This document shows positions 1-6,390 of a stretch of DNA of 13,019 bases, in pieces. The stretch is taken from contig USCN01000018.1 of assembly GCA_900553165.1 (NCBI GenBank), positions 1 to 13,019 on the forward strand, in the 5' to 3' direction. The stretch's first letter is position 1, and each line of letters opens with the position of its first letter. Under the pieces are notes generated by a model that saw only the letters and a program-made list of their open reading frames with translations, made no database searches and had not been told where the DNA came from. This DNA is from an uncultured Collinsella sp. (GTDB lineage Bacteria; Actinomycetota; Coriobacteriia; Coriobacteriales; Coriobacteriaceae). Both the position numbers and the translations under genes were made by a program.

Positions 1-1715
1 GCGCCGGGCCCCATGTCGATCACGTAATCGGCGGCACGGATTGTATCCTCGTCGTGTTCGACGACGATAACGGTATTGCCGATATCGCGCAGGCGCTCGA
101 GCGTCTTAATCAAGCGCTCGTTGTCACGCTGATGAAGACCGATCGAGGGCTCGTCCAGAATATAGAGCACGCCCATGAGACCCGCGCCGATCTGCGTTGC
201 CAGGCGAATACGCTGCGCCTCGCCACCGGAAAGCGTCGCCGAGGCACGATCGAGCGTCAGATAGTCGAGTCCAACATCGACCAGAAAACGCAAGCGCTCC
301 AGGATTTCCTTGACGATGCGCCCGCCGATAAACTGCTGGCGCTCGGTGAGCTCCAGGCCCTCAAAAAACTCGAGCGACTCACGGCACGACAGGCAACAAA
401 CCTCGTAAATGGACTTGCCGCCCACGGTGACGGCGAGCATCTCAGGGCGCAAACGAGCGCCGTGGCAGCTCGAGCACGGTTCCTCGCGAATGTACTTCTC
501 CAAGCGCGCCTTGGTGTTCTCGTTCGTCGTCTCGGTATAGCGTTCGTACAGGATGTTGCGAACGCCCGAAAACTTGGTATCCCACTGGCTACGACGTCCG
601 TCGAGCTTTTGGTAGTCGACCGAGATCTTCGTATCGCCCAGGCCATCCAAGAATGCACGACGCACGCGAGGGGGCAAGTCCTCCCACGGCGTATCGGTGC
701 TCACCTTAAAGTGTTTGCAGACCGCAGCAAAAATCTGCGGATAGTAGTTCGAATTGCCAAACAGGCTACCAAAGACTCCGTCGGCAATGGACTTCGAGGG
801 GTCCTCGATCAGCGCCTCGGCATCAACGGTTTTCTTAAAGCCCAGGCCGTCGCACTCAGGACATGCGCCATAGGGAGCGTTGAACGAAAAATCACGCGGC
901 TGAAGATCGTCAATGGAGTGACCATGCTCCGGGCATGCCAAGGCCAACGAATACTCCAGCAGCTCGCCCTCGGTCCCCTCGGGAGCATCACGATCGGGCA
1001 GCATGTACACGTTTACATTGCCGTGAGCCAGCGCGGTCGCCTGCTCAACAGACTCGGCGATACGGCCCAGAGAGTTCTCACGGATTACGATGCGATCGAC
1101 CACGACCTCGATATCGTGCTTGAACTTCTTGTCCAGATCGATCGGATCGTCGAGCGAGCGCACTTCACCGTCGACACGCACGCGGCTAAAGCCCTCGGCA
1201 CGAAGGTCCTCAAACAGTTTGGTGAACTCGCCTTTTCGCCCGCGCACCACCGGTGCCAGCACAAACGCGCGGCGGCCCTCCCCCGCCGCCAAGACCTTGT
1301 CGGCAACCTGGTCGGTCGTCTGGCGCTCAATGACGCGGCCGCATTCGGGACAGTGCGGGGTGCCCACACGGGCGAACAGCAGGCGCAGATAGTCATAAAT
1401 CTCGGTTACGGTGCCAACCGTCGAGCGAGGGTTTTTAGACGTCGTCTTTTGGTCGATCGACACCGCCGGCGAAAGGCCGTCGATTGAATCCAAGTCGGGT
1501 TTGTCCATCTGGCCCAAGAACTGGCGCGCATAGCTCGAAAGGCTCTCGACGTATCGACGCTGGCCCTCGGCATAGATAGTGTCAAATGCCAGCGAGCTCT
1601 TGCCCGAGCCAGAAAGACCGGTAATGACCACGAGTTGGTCACGCGGAATGGAAACATCGATATCACGGAGGTTGTGCTCACGAGCGCCGCGAATAACGAT
1701 AGAAGAATCAGACAT
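1..1715 (-). CDS. uvrA: UvrABC excinuclease subunit A (UvrA), 3' end cut by window edge
   Basis: DNA-damage sensor of nucleotide excision repair: an ABC-type ATPase dimer that scans DNA with UvrB and loads it at lesions in the cytoplasm. Reading back from the ATG at 1715-1713 gives 571 in-frame codons to the edge; full UvrA is about 940-960 residues, so the second ATPase half is missing. Visible: Walker A GLSGSGKS at 33-40, Q-loop region (SIDQK, 86-90), a zinc module CPEH (261-264) plus CPEC (285-288), ABC signature LSGGE at 495-499, Walker B with LDEPS at 520-524, and the switch histidine in VVEH near 554. The start is supported by AAGGAG at 1726-1721, five bases upstream. The second zinc ligand is His, where E. 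coli has Cys. A LexA-like box lies 62 bp upstream, so SOS control is likely. Identification is very secure. Confidence 0.98.
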   Translation of the reverse strand, partial: MSDSSIVIRGAREHNLRDIDVSIPRDQLVVITGLSGSGKSSLAFDTIYAEGQRRYVESLSSYARQFLGQMDKPDLDSIDGLSPAVSIDQKTTSKNPRSTVGTVTEIYDYLRLLFARVGTPHCPECGRVIERQTTDQVADKVLAAGEGRRAFVLAPVVRGRKGEFTKLFEDLRAEGFSRVRVDGEVRSLDDPIDLDKKFKHDIEVVVDRIVIRENSLGRIAESVEQATALAHGNVNVYMLPDRDAPEGTEGELLEYSLALACPEHGHSIDDLQPRDFSFNAPYGACPECDGLGFKKTVDAEALIEDPSKSIADGVFGSLFGNSNYYPQIFAAVCKHFKVSTDTPWEDLPPRVRRAFLDGLGDTKISVDYQKLDGRRSQWDTKFSGVRNILYERYTETTNENTKARLEKYIREEPCSSCHGARLRPEMLAVTVGGKSIYEVCCLSCRESLEFFEGLELTERQQFIGGRIVKEILERLRFLVDVGLDYLTLDRASATLSGGEAQRIRLATQIGAGLMGVLYILDEPSIGLHQRDNERLIKTLERLRDIGNTVIVVEHDEDTIRAADYVIDMGPG

Positions 1716-1720
1716 GGAAG

Positions 1721-1749
1721 CTCCTTGCCTCCTATTGCATCGAATCATA
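1721..1749 (-). promoter_or_regulatory. uvrA -10 element and ribosome binding site
   Basis: On the minus strand TATGAT (1749-1744) matches a -10 hexamer at 5 of 6 positions, followed by AGGAGG (1733-1728) and AAGGAG (1726-1721). The second purine run has ideal 5-base spacing to the uvrA ATG at 1715. No good -35 hexamer is visible 16-18 bases upstream of the -10. The implied transcript start near 1737 would leave a very short leader. The ribosome binding site is convincing; the -10 is an inference. Confidence 0.5.
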
Positions 1750-1776
1750 CTGCCGATGAGTTTAGCGCACTCGACG

Positions 1777-1790
1777 CGCACAGATGTTCG
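1777..1790. promoter_or_regulatory. LexA (SOS) box upstream of uvrA
   Basis: Read toward uvrA the site is CGAACATCTGTGCG. It matches the Gram-positive LexA consensus CGAAC-N4-GTTCG at 9 of 10 fixed positions; the only mismatch is T to G in the right half-site. It lies 28 bases upstream of the candidate uvrA -10, over the expected -35 zone, where a repressor would block RNA polymerase. uvrA is a classic LexA target. The divergent gene at 1909 starts 119 bp away on the other side and is a less likely target. No comparable GAAC or GTTC half-site occurs between genes upstream of uvrB or coaE. Confidence 0.72.
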
Positions 1791-1856
1791 TAATACAAGA
1801 TTCGCAGACCTTTAGCTTTGCGTATCGGGTGCTTCGTTTCTCGAAATGCCGTGGAA

Positions 1857-1871
1857 AGGTTACAGTAACCT
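1857..1871. repeat. 15-bp palindrome, candidate operator of the 1909 gene
   Basis: AGGTTACAGTAACCT is a perfect inverted repeat with 7-bp arms around a central A. It lies 37 bp upstream of the start at 1909 and just before a TAATAC sequence (1871-1876) that could be part of a weak promoter. It is separate from the LexA box and does not resemble it. Size, symmetry and position fit a dimeric repressor operator. I do not recognise the regulator. Confidence 0.45.
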
Positions 1872-1903
1872 AATACTGAACTTAATTTGCTGTAACAGAG
1901 GAA
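1859..1903 (+). promoter_or_regulatory. Leader hairpin candidate and ribosome binding site deciding the 1909 start
   Basis: GTTACAG (1859-1865) is exactly complementary to CTGTAAC (1890-1896). One G-U pair and two A-U pairs extend the stem inward to 10 pairs around a loop of about 18 bases. The 3' arm ends two bases before the ribosome binding site GAGGAA (1898-1903), which sits five bases before the ATG at 1909. If this region is transcribed, the stem could compete with the palindrome at 1857-1871 and limit ribosome access. The ribosome binding site is well supported; the hairpin role is speculative. Confidence 0.4.
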
Positions 1904-1908
1904 CGTCC

Positions 1909-4062
1909 ATGACCGAAGATATCCCCCTTGAAATCACTTCGAGCGACATGGCCAATCTGCCTATATTCATCGCCGTCCTTATCGTGGCCACCGTCGTCGT
2001 GCGCGTGTATTTTTCAATCAAACACAATGAAAAGCCTCCCATTGCCCGCGTCTTTTGGTGCGCGACGCTCCTCATCCCGCTCGGCATGGTAGCTGCATGG
2101 ATTACGAATCAATTGCTCGTAAATGAGGACAATTCCCTATGGGTCCTTTCTTATTCGGCGCTCGGTGCTGCCGCCGTCATACTTCTTGTCGAGCCCTTGG
2201 TTTCGGGACTTATCGACCAAACCGATCTTGCGACGGGAACGGTTGCCTGTATTTGCCGTGACATCCTTGTCATCGCCGCTGTTTCAGCGCTCTCGTTCGT
2301 TTCACTCGAAATTGCCTGCAACGAAACGTTCTATCGCATTCCCGCCAACTCATTCGGGTTTTCCGTCGGGTTGCTCGCGACGGTTCTGCTCTCCCTTTAT
2401 TTGCTGGGACAGCGTCATGGAGGCGTCATGGCCCTCGTGCCCGTCGTCTGTTGCATCCTTGGCATTGCCGAGCACTTCGTCATAACGTTTAAAGGCGAAG
2501 CCATCCTGCCAAGCGATATCTTGGCCCTTGGCACCGCAATGGAAGTGAGCGAGGGATACGAGTTTACCTTTACCGCCGGAATCGTAACCTCTCTCGCCCT
2601 GCTGGAGATTTCCCTGGGGCTTCTTTCGCTTATCCGACCGCGAAAGCTACGTACGCCCACCCATGTCTTCCCCGCAATCGCCGCTAACCTCTGTGCTTTT
2701 CTGCTAGTGACCGTTGTGGGACTCTCGGGCTTTTCCAGCATCGACTTGGAGCAGGCGCTGAATTTTGGATTTGACCGTTGGCAGCCCATCACCACGTATG
2801 CGTCTCAGGGTTTTATCACTTCGTTCACCGAAATGGTCAACGAGTTGCCCATTGAGAAGCCCGAAGACTATACGCCCGATGAGGCGCAGAGCATCGAGCA
2901 GGAGCTCGCCGCCGCCTACGACAGCACGTATGGCTCGAGCGAGCAGCGCGCGGCGGCCGTTGCCCAGTTCAATGAAATCAAGCCGACGATTGTTGCCGTC
3001 ATGAACGAGAGTTTTAGCGACCTTTCGTGCTTTGAGCAGCTCCAGGCGGCCGGGTACACCGGTCCCGCATTCTACAACTCACTTCCCGACACACTTGTTC
3101 GCGGCACCATGCTCGCTTCGGTCGCCGGTGGCGGAACGGCGAACTCCGAATTCGAATTTTTGACCGGAGCGACAACGGCCTTTGTCGGATTAGGCAAAAT
3201 CCCCTATCAGCTATATCAGATGAATGGCGTCAACAGCCTGGCAAAGGACCTTAAGGGGCTTGGGTATACCGCTACCGCTATGCACCCGCAAAACCCCGTC
3301 AACTACCATCGAGATAAAATCTATCAGCAGCTGGGCTTTGGAGACTTTCTTTCAATCGGCGATTTCGAAGGTGCGCCCTGTTACCATGCCGGCGTATGCG
3401 ACTACGCCACCTACGACAAGATACTCGACCTGCTTAGAACCGACGAAGCGCCGCAGTTCATCTTTGACGTCACGATGCAAAATCACGGCGGCTACGACTA
3501 TGACACCGTTCCCGCCGAAGAGCTGACAAACTATTGGGTCGAGGGAGCCAGCGAGGGCGCCAATAGCGCGCTCAACACCTATCTCACCTGCATCAACGCA
3601 TCCGACCGGGACCTCGAGTACTTTATCAACGAGCTCCGCAATATCGGCAGACCGGTTGTTCTTGTCTTTTTTGGCGACCATCAGCCGAGCGCCGCAACGA
3701 CTCTCAACGACGAGCTGTACCCTCAGGAAGATACGGCAAGCCACGCTTTCCGTGTCTATCAGTCGACCTATTTCGTCTGGGCTAACTATGAAATCGCCGG
3801 CAATACCGAGCTCAACGTCTACGACACCGTCGGGGCAAACGAGATTGCAGCCATTACCCTTAATAAGATCGGCGCCCCGCTCACCGACTATCAAAAGGCC
3901 CTGCTTGCAACAAGGTCAGATGTGCCCACCATCAATGTCGCCGGCTATCTCGGTGCCGACGGGCTGCGCTACGACTTGGAATCTGAAGACAGCCCATACA
4001 CCTCGACGATCGACAAGCTGCAGCGCATGCAATACCTCGAGTTCGCCAGCAAAGTTCAGTAA
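1909..4062 (+). CDS. Lipoteichoic acid synthase-like membrane sulfatase-fold enzyme
   Basis: Predicted multi-pass membrane enzyme of the alkaline phosphatase/sulfatase superfamily, close to LtaS/MdoB phosphoglycerol transferases that move glycerol-phosphate from phosphatidylglycerol to cell-envelope glycans. The 717 residues fall into a hydrophobic part (about 15-275, seven to eight membrane segments), a linker (about 290-355) and an extracytoplasmic catalytic domain. Candidate metal and catalytic residues by LtaS analogy are Glu367 in NESFSDL, nucleophile Thr410 in GGGTANSEF, Arg468 in NYHRDKIY, His526 in NHGGYDY, and Asp590-His591 in FGDHQPS. Canonical LtaS has five membrane helices, so this is a longer variant. 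I chose the ATG at 1909 because GAGGAA precedes it by five bases; an in-frame ATG at 1846 has no ribosome binding site. It is divergent from uvrA. The fold is secure; the exact polymer is not, because Coriobacteria may make other phosphoglycerol-modified glycolipids. Confidence 0.88.
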   Translation: MTEDIPLEITSSDMANLPIFIAVLIVATVVVRVYFSIKHNEKPPIARVFWCATLLIPLGMVAAWITNQLLVNEDNSLWVLSYSALGAAAVILLVEPLVSGLIDQTDLATGTVACICRDILVIAAVSALSFVSLEIACNETFYRIPANSFGFSVGLLATVLLSLYLLGQRHGGVMALVPVVCCILGIAEHFVITFKGEAILPSDILALGTAMEVSEGYEFTFTAGIVTSLALLEISLGLLSLIRPRKLRTPTHVFPAIAANLCAFLLVTVVGLSGFSSIDLEQALNFGFDRWQPITTYASQGFITSFTEMVNELPIEKPEDYTPDEAQSIEQELAAAYDSTYGSSEQRAAAVAQFNEIKPTIVAVMNESFSDLSCFEQLQAAGYTGPAFYNSLPDTLVRGTMLASVAGGGTANSEFEFLTGATTAFVGLGKIPYQLYQMNGVNSLAKDLKGLGYTATAMHPQNPVNYHRDKIYQQLGFGDFLSIGDFEGAPCYHAGVCDYATYDKILDLLRTDEAPQFIFDVTMQNHGGYDYDTVPAEELTNYWVEGASEGANSALNTYLTCINASDRDLEYFINELRNIGRPVVLVFFGDHQPSAATTLNDELYPQEDTASHAFRVYQSTYFVWANYEIAGNTELNVYDTVGANEIAAITLNKIGAPLTDYQKALLATRSDVPTINVAGYLGADGLRYDLESEDSPYTSTIDKLQRMQYLEFASKVQ

Positions 4063-4122
4063 GCCCGCCCATTCGCTTGGGCCCATCGTATTGCAAGCAC
4101 GCTCGGCCCAATTGCATCGCAA

Positions 4123-4152
4123 ATGACTCCCGCTCGCAAACGAGGGTACAAT
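4123..4152 (+). promoter_or_regulatory. Candidate promoter of mrp and the following gene
   Basis: ATGACT (4123-4128, 4 of 6 to the -35 consensus) is followed after 18 bases by TACAAT (4147-4152, 5 of 6 to the -10 consensus). The spacer holds a small CTCG-CAAA-CGAG inverted repeat. The predicted leader would be about 50 bases and contains a perfect GC-rich palindrome CGGGGCCCCG at 4171-4180. The preceding gene stops at 4062 with only a weak 5-bp stem (GCCCA/TGGGC, 4067-4082) after it, so some read-through from it is possible. Confidence 0.45.
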
Positions 4153-4194
4153 GACGCTCGTGTCACATCGCGGGGCCCCGGCCCCAACATATAC

Positions 4195-4201
4195 AAAGGA
4201 G
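4195..4201 (+). promoter_or_regulatory. Ribosome binding site deciding the mrp start
   Basis: AAAGGAG lies six bases before the ATG at 4208. An in-frame ATG at 4151 would add 19 residues but has no purine-rich sequence in front and overlaps the predicted -10 element, so 4208 is preferred. Confidence 0.8.
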
Positions 4202-4207
4202 TCATAC

Positions 4208-5038
4208 ATGGGTTGCGAGCACGCACAGGCCGCCGGCGGACAAACGTCGCCGTCGCAATTTGAGGAGAATACGCTGTCCGAGGTCAAGCGCGTCATCGCC
4301 GTGCTTTCCGGCAAGGGCGGTGTCGGCAAGTCGTTTGTCACCGGTGCCATCGCCACCGAGCTTGCCCGCCACGGCCACAAGGTCGGCGTCCTCGATGCCG
4401 ACATCACCGGTCCCTCCATCCCCAAGATGTTCGGTATGAGCGGACGCCACGTCCATGCCCTTGGCAACCTTATGCTGCCTGAAATCTCCGAGCACGGCGT
4501 CAAGGTCATGAGCTCCAACCTTCTGCTCCAAAACGAGACCGACCCCGTCCTTTGGCGCGGTCCGGTCATCGCAGGCGCCATTAGGCAGTTCTGGAGCGAG
4601 ACCTCATGGGGCCCCATCGACTACCTGCTGGTCGACATGCCTCCGGGAACAGGCGACGTCGCTCTCACCGTCTTCCAGTCACTGCCCGTCGACGGCATCG
4701 TCATCGTCACGAGCCCGCAGGATCTGGTCTCGATGATCGTCGCCAAGGCGGTCAACATGGCCGAGAAGATGAACGTCCCCATTCTGGGCATTGTCGAGAA
4801 CATGAGCTATATCGAGTGCCCCGACTGCGGCAAGAAGATCGAGGTCTTTGGCAAGAGCAAGCTCCCCGAGGTCGCAGAGCGCTATAACCTCGACATCTTG
4901 GGCCAGCTTCCCATTAATCCGGCACTCGCCGAGGCCTGCGATAAGGGCGAGGTCGAGACCGCGCTGCCCGATGGCATGTTGCCCAAGGCAGTCTCTGCCG
5001 TCGAGGCTATTACCCCGCACGAGACCGACGAGGCCTAA
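4208..5038 (+). CDS. mrp: Mrp/NBP35 family iron-sulfur carrier ATPase
   Basis: Deviant Walker-A P-loop ATPase of the Mrp/ApbC/NBP35 group, whose members hold a transient iron-sulfur cluster between two subunits and pass it to apo-proteins in the cytoplasm. The protein has 276 residues. Visible: GKGGVGKS at 35-42, with the signature lysine Lys36; DADITGPSIPKMFG, the Mrp switch I hallmark; DMPPGTGDV, Walker B and switch II; and the cluster-bridging CPDC at Cys204 and Cys207. The N-terminal tail starts MGCEHAQ and has a single Cys, so it lacks the four-Cys ferredoxin-like motif of eukaryotic Nbp35. The TAA at 5036-5038 abuts the next start codon, so the next gene is probably translationally coupled. 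Flavin enzymes downstream fit a redox setting, but no client can be named. The family call is very secure. Confidence 0.95.
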   Translation: MGCEHAQAAGGQTSPSQFEENTLSEVKRVIAVLSGKGGVGKSFVTGAIATELARHGHKVGVLDADITGPSIPKMFGMSGRHVHALGNLMLPEISEHGVKVMSSNLLLQNETDPVLWRGPVIAGAIRQFWSETSWGPIDYLLVDMPPGTGDVALTVFQSLPVDGIVIVTSPQDLVSMIVAKAVNMAEKMNVPILGIVENMSYIECPDCGKKIEVFGKSKLPEVAERYNLDILGQLPINPALAEACDKGEVETALPDGMLPKAVSAVEAITPHETDEA

Positions 5039-6310
5039 GTGAACACGAGCGCCTTCTATGACGTCCTGGTAATCGGCGGCGGGGCTTCAGGCCTCGCCGC
5101 CGCCATTACGGCCGCACGCGCTGGCAAAAGCGTCTGCATCGTTGAGCGCGATGTCGCCTGCGGCCTTAAGCTCCTTGCGACCGGTAACGGCCGCTGCAAC
5201 CTCTCCAACGAATCGATTGATCCTCAGCGGTATAACCACCCCGCATTCGTCGAATCCGTCATGGGCCCCCAGCCCGAACAAGAGCTTATGGGTTTCTTCT
5301 CCTCGCTGGGCATCATGACAACCTCCGAGGAAGGCCGACTGTACCCGCGCTCCCTTCGCGCCGAATCGGTGCGCGACGCGCTTCTCAATGCTTGCGACCG
5401 CCTGGGTATCACCTTAATCTGCGGAGCCAACGTTGCCTCGGCACACAAAACTTCCGAAGGCTGGGCACTCCAAATAGACCGTCCAGCGCGGGCGCTCAAG
5501 GCAAAAAAGCACGACGACCGAAAATCGGAGCTCCGCTCGCTTCGGAAAGCGCTCGCCGATGTCCCTCGCAAGAACGTGGCCCTGCAGGCACATACCGTAA
5601 TTATCGCCACGGGCGGCAACCCCACCGGTATCGCCGATACGTTTAGCCTCCCCCTCACTTCGCTGCGCCCCATCCTCTGCCCCGTATCGGCAACGGTCGT
5701 TGGCGATCGGGCGGCACTCAAGACGTTGGATGGTCTGCGCGTCCGCGCCCGCTTGACGCTCACCCGTAACCATAGTGAGCTCTGGCACGAAGACGGTGAA
5801 GTACTGTTTCGAGCCTTCGGCATCTCGGGCGTCGCTGTCTTCAACCTCTCCCGTCGTATCCAGCGCGGCGATACGATCCTGCTCGACGTTTTCCCCGACC
5901 TCTCTAAAGACGAGCTGCTCGATATGCTCAACCGGCGCGTTAAGCTGCTCGGCGGCTTTTCGCCCCGCGATCCCCGTTGGCTCGACGGCATGCTCGCTCC
6001 GCAACTCTCCCGCGTCGTCTGTACAGCGTTCGAGCAGTGCCATCCAGGCTCCAACGATGTCATCCACCTGGTCTCGATCCTCAAGCACTTTAAGTTGCTC
6101 GTCGAGGGAACAGCCGAGGAGCGCTCGGCGCAGGTCACGCGAGGTGGCGTATCTGTCGAGAGCATCTCAACACCCAGTCTACGCGCGCGCAGCGTTGTCG
6201 ACGCCCCGCTTTACGTCTGCGGCGAAGCGCTCGACATCGACGCCGATTGCGGAGGCTTTAACCTTGCGTGGGCCTGGCTCTCGGGCATTCGCGCTGCAAG
6301 CAGCTTGTAG
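5039..6310 (+). CDS. BaiN/HI0933-type NAD(P)/FAD-dependent oxidoreductase
   Basis: Flavoprotein of the HI0933/YhiN family, which includes the clostridial bile-acid reductase BaiN; most members have no proven substrate. The 423 residues show a Rossmann dinucleotide site GGGASG (13-18), an acidic end of strand 2 (VERD, 35-38), the family hallmark GNGRCNLSN (49-57), a second ATGG motif (190-193), and the C-terminal FAD-closing segment starting GEALDIDADCGG at 395. Residues about 148-182 form a Lys/Arg/Asp-rich stretch just before ATGG that looks like an insertion compared with the usual short loop. The start is GTG, directly after the mrp TAA; GAGG at 5030-5033 inside mrp is the likely ribosome binding site. 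This is strong evidence of an mrp operon. The family is secure; calling it a bile-acid enzyme would go beyond the sequence. Confidence 0.92.
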   Translation: MNTSAFYDVLVIGGGASGLAAAITAARAGKSVCIVERDVACGLKLLATGNGRCNLSNESIDPQRYNHPAFVESVMGPQPEQELMGFFSSLGIMTTSEEGRLYPRSLRAESVRDALLNACDRLGITLICGANVASAHKTSEGWALQIDRPARALKAKKHDDRKSELRSLRKALADVPRKNVALQAHTVIIATGGNPTGIADTFSLPLTSLRPILCPVSATVVGDRAALKTLDGLRVRARLTLTRNHSELWHEDGEVLFRAFGISGVAVFNLSRRIQRGDTILLDVFPDLSKDELLDMLNRRVKLLGGFSPRDPRWLDGMLAPQLSRVVCTAFEQCHPGSNDVIHLVSILKHFKLLVEGTAEERSAQVTRGGVSVESISTPSLRARSVVDAPLYVCGEALDIDADCGGFNLAWAWLSGIRAASSL

Positions 6311-6320
6311 CCGCGCAGTC

Positions 6321-6326
6321 TATAAT
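6321..6326 (+). promoter_or_regulatory. Consensus -10 hexamer before the COG2509 gene
   Basis: TATAAT is a perfect -10 match 11 bases after the preceding stop codon and 65 bases before the next start. No recognisable -35 hexamer lies 16-18 bases upstream, and there is no TGn extension, so promoter activity is uncertain. Confidence 0.35.
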
Positions 6327-6339
6327 CAAAAACGCATTC

Positions 6340-6372
6340 GGGCCGTCTGAGATACCGGACGGCCTCTTTCTT
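6340..6372 (+). terminator. Stem-loop with T-rich tail between the two flavoprotein genes
   Basis: GGCCGTC (6341-6347) pairs with GACGGCC (6358-6364). Wobble pairs on each side extend this to nine pairs around an eight-base loop. The tail TCTTTCTT (6365-6372) is T-rich but interrupted. It could end the mrp-flavoprotein transcript partially, or act as an attenuator in the leader of the next gene if TATAAT at 6321 is a promoter. The ribosome binding site AAGGAG (6379-6384) follows after six bases. Confidence 0.5.
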
Positions 6373-6390
6373 GCCTCTAAGGAGACCTCG

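Noticed and set aside
54..1487. A 477-codon open frame on the plus strand, antisense to uvrA
   Set aside because: It lies entirely opposite a clear uvrA reading frame, its protein has no recognisable motif, and long antisense frames are common in GC-rich genes.
1846..1908. Upstream ATG giving 21 extra residues on the LtaS-like protein
   Set aside because: It has no ribosome binding site, and it would read through the palindrome and the real ribosome binding site.
3352..3894. A 180-codon minus-strand frame opposite the LtaS-like gene
   Set aside because: It lies opposite the conserved catalytic domain and looks like a shadow of the real gene.
5224..6165. A 313-codon minus-strand frame opposite the BaiN-like gene
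   Set aside because: It is Ser/Arg-rich with no domain, and the plus strand encodes a full flavoprotein with all motifs.
6268..6390. Upstream ATG giving 41 extra residues on the COG2509 protein
   Set aside because: It would overlap the previous gene and translate the stem-loop; AAGGAG clearly marks 6391.
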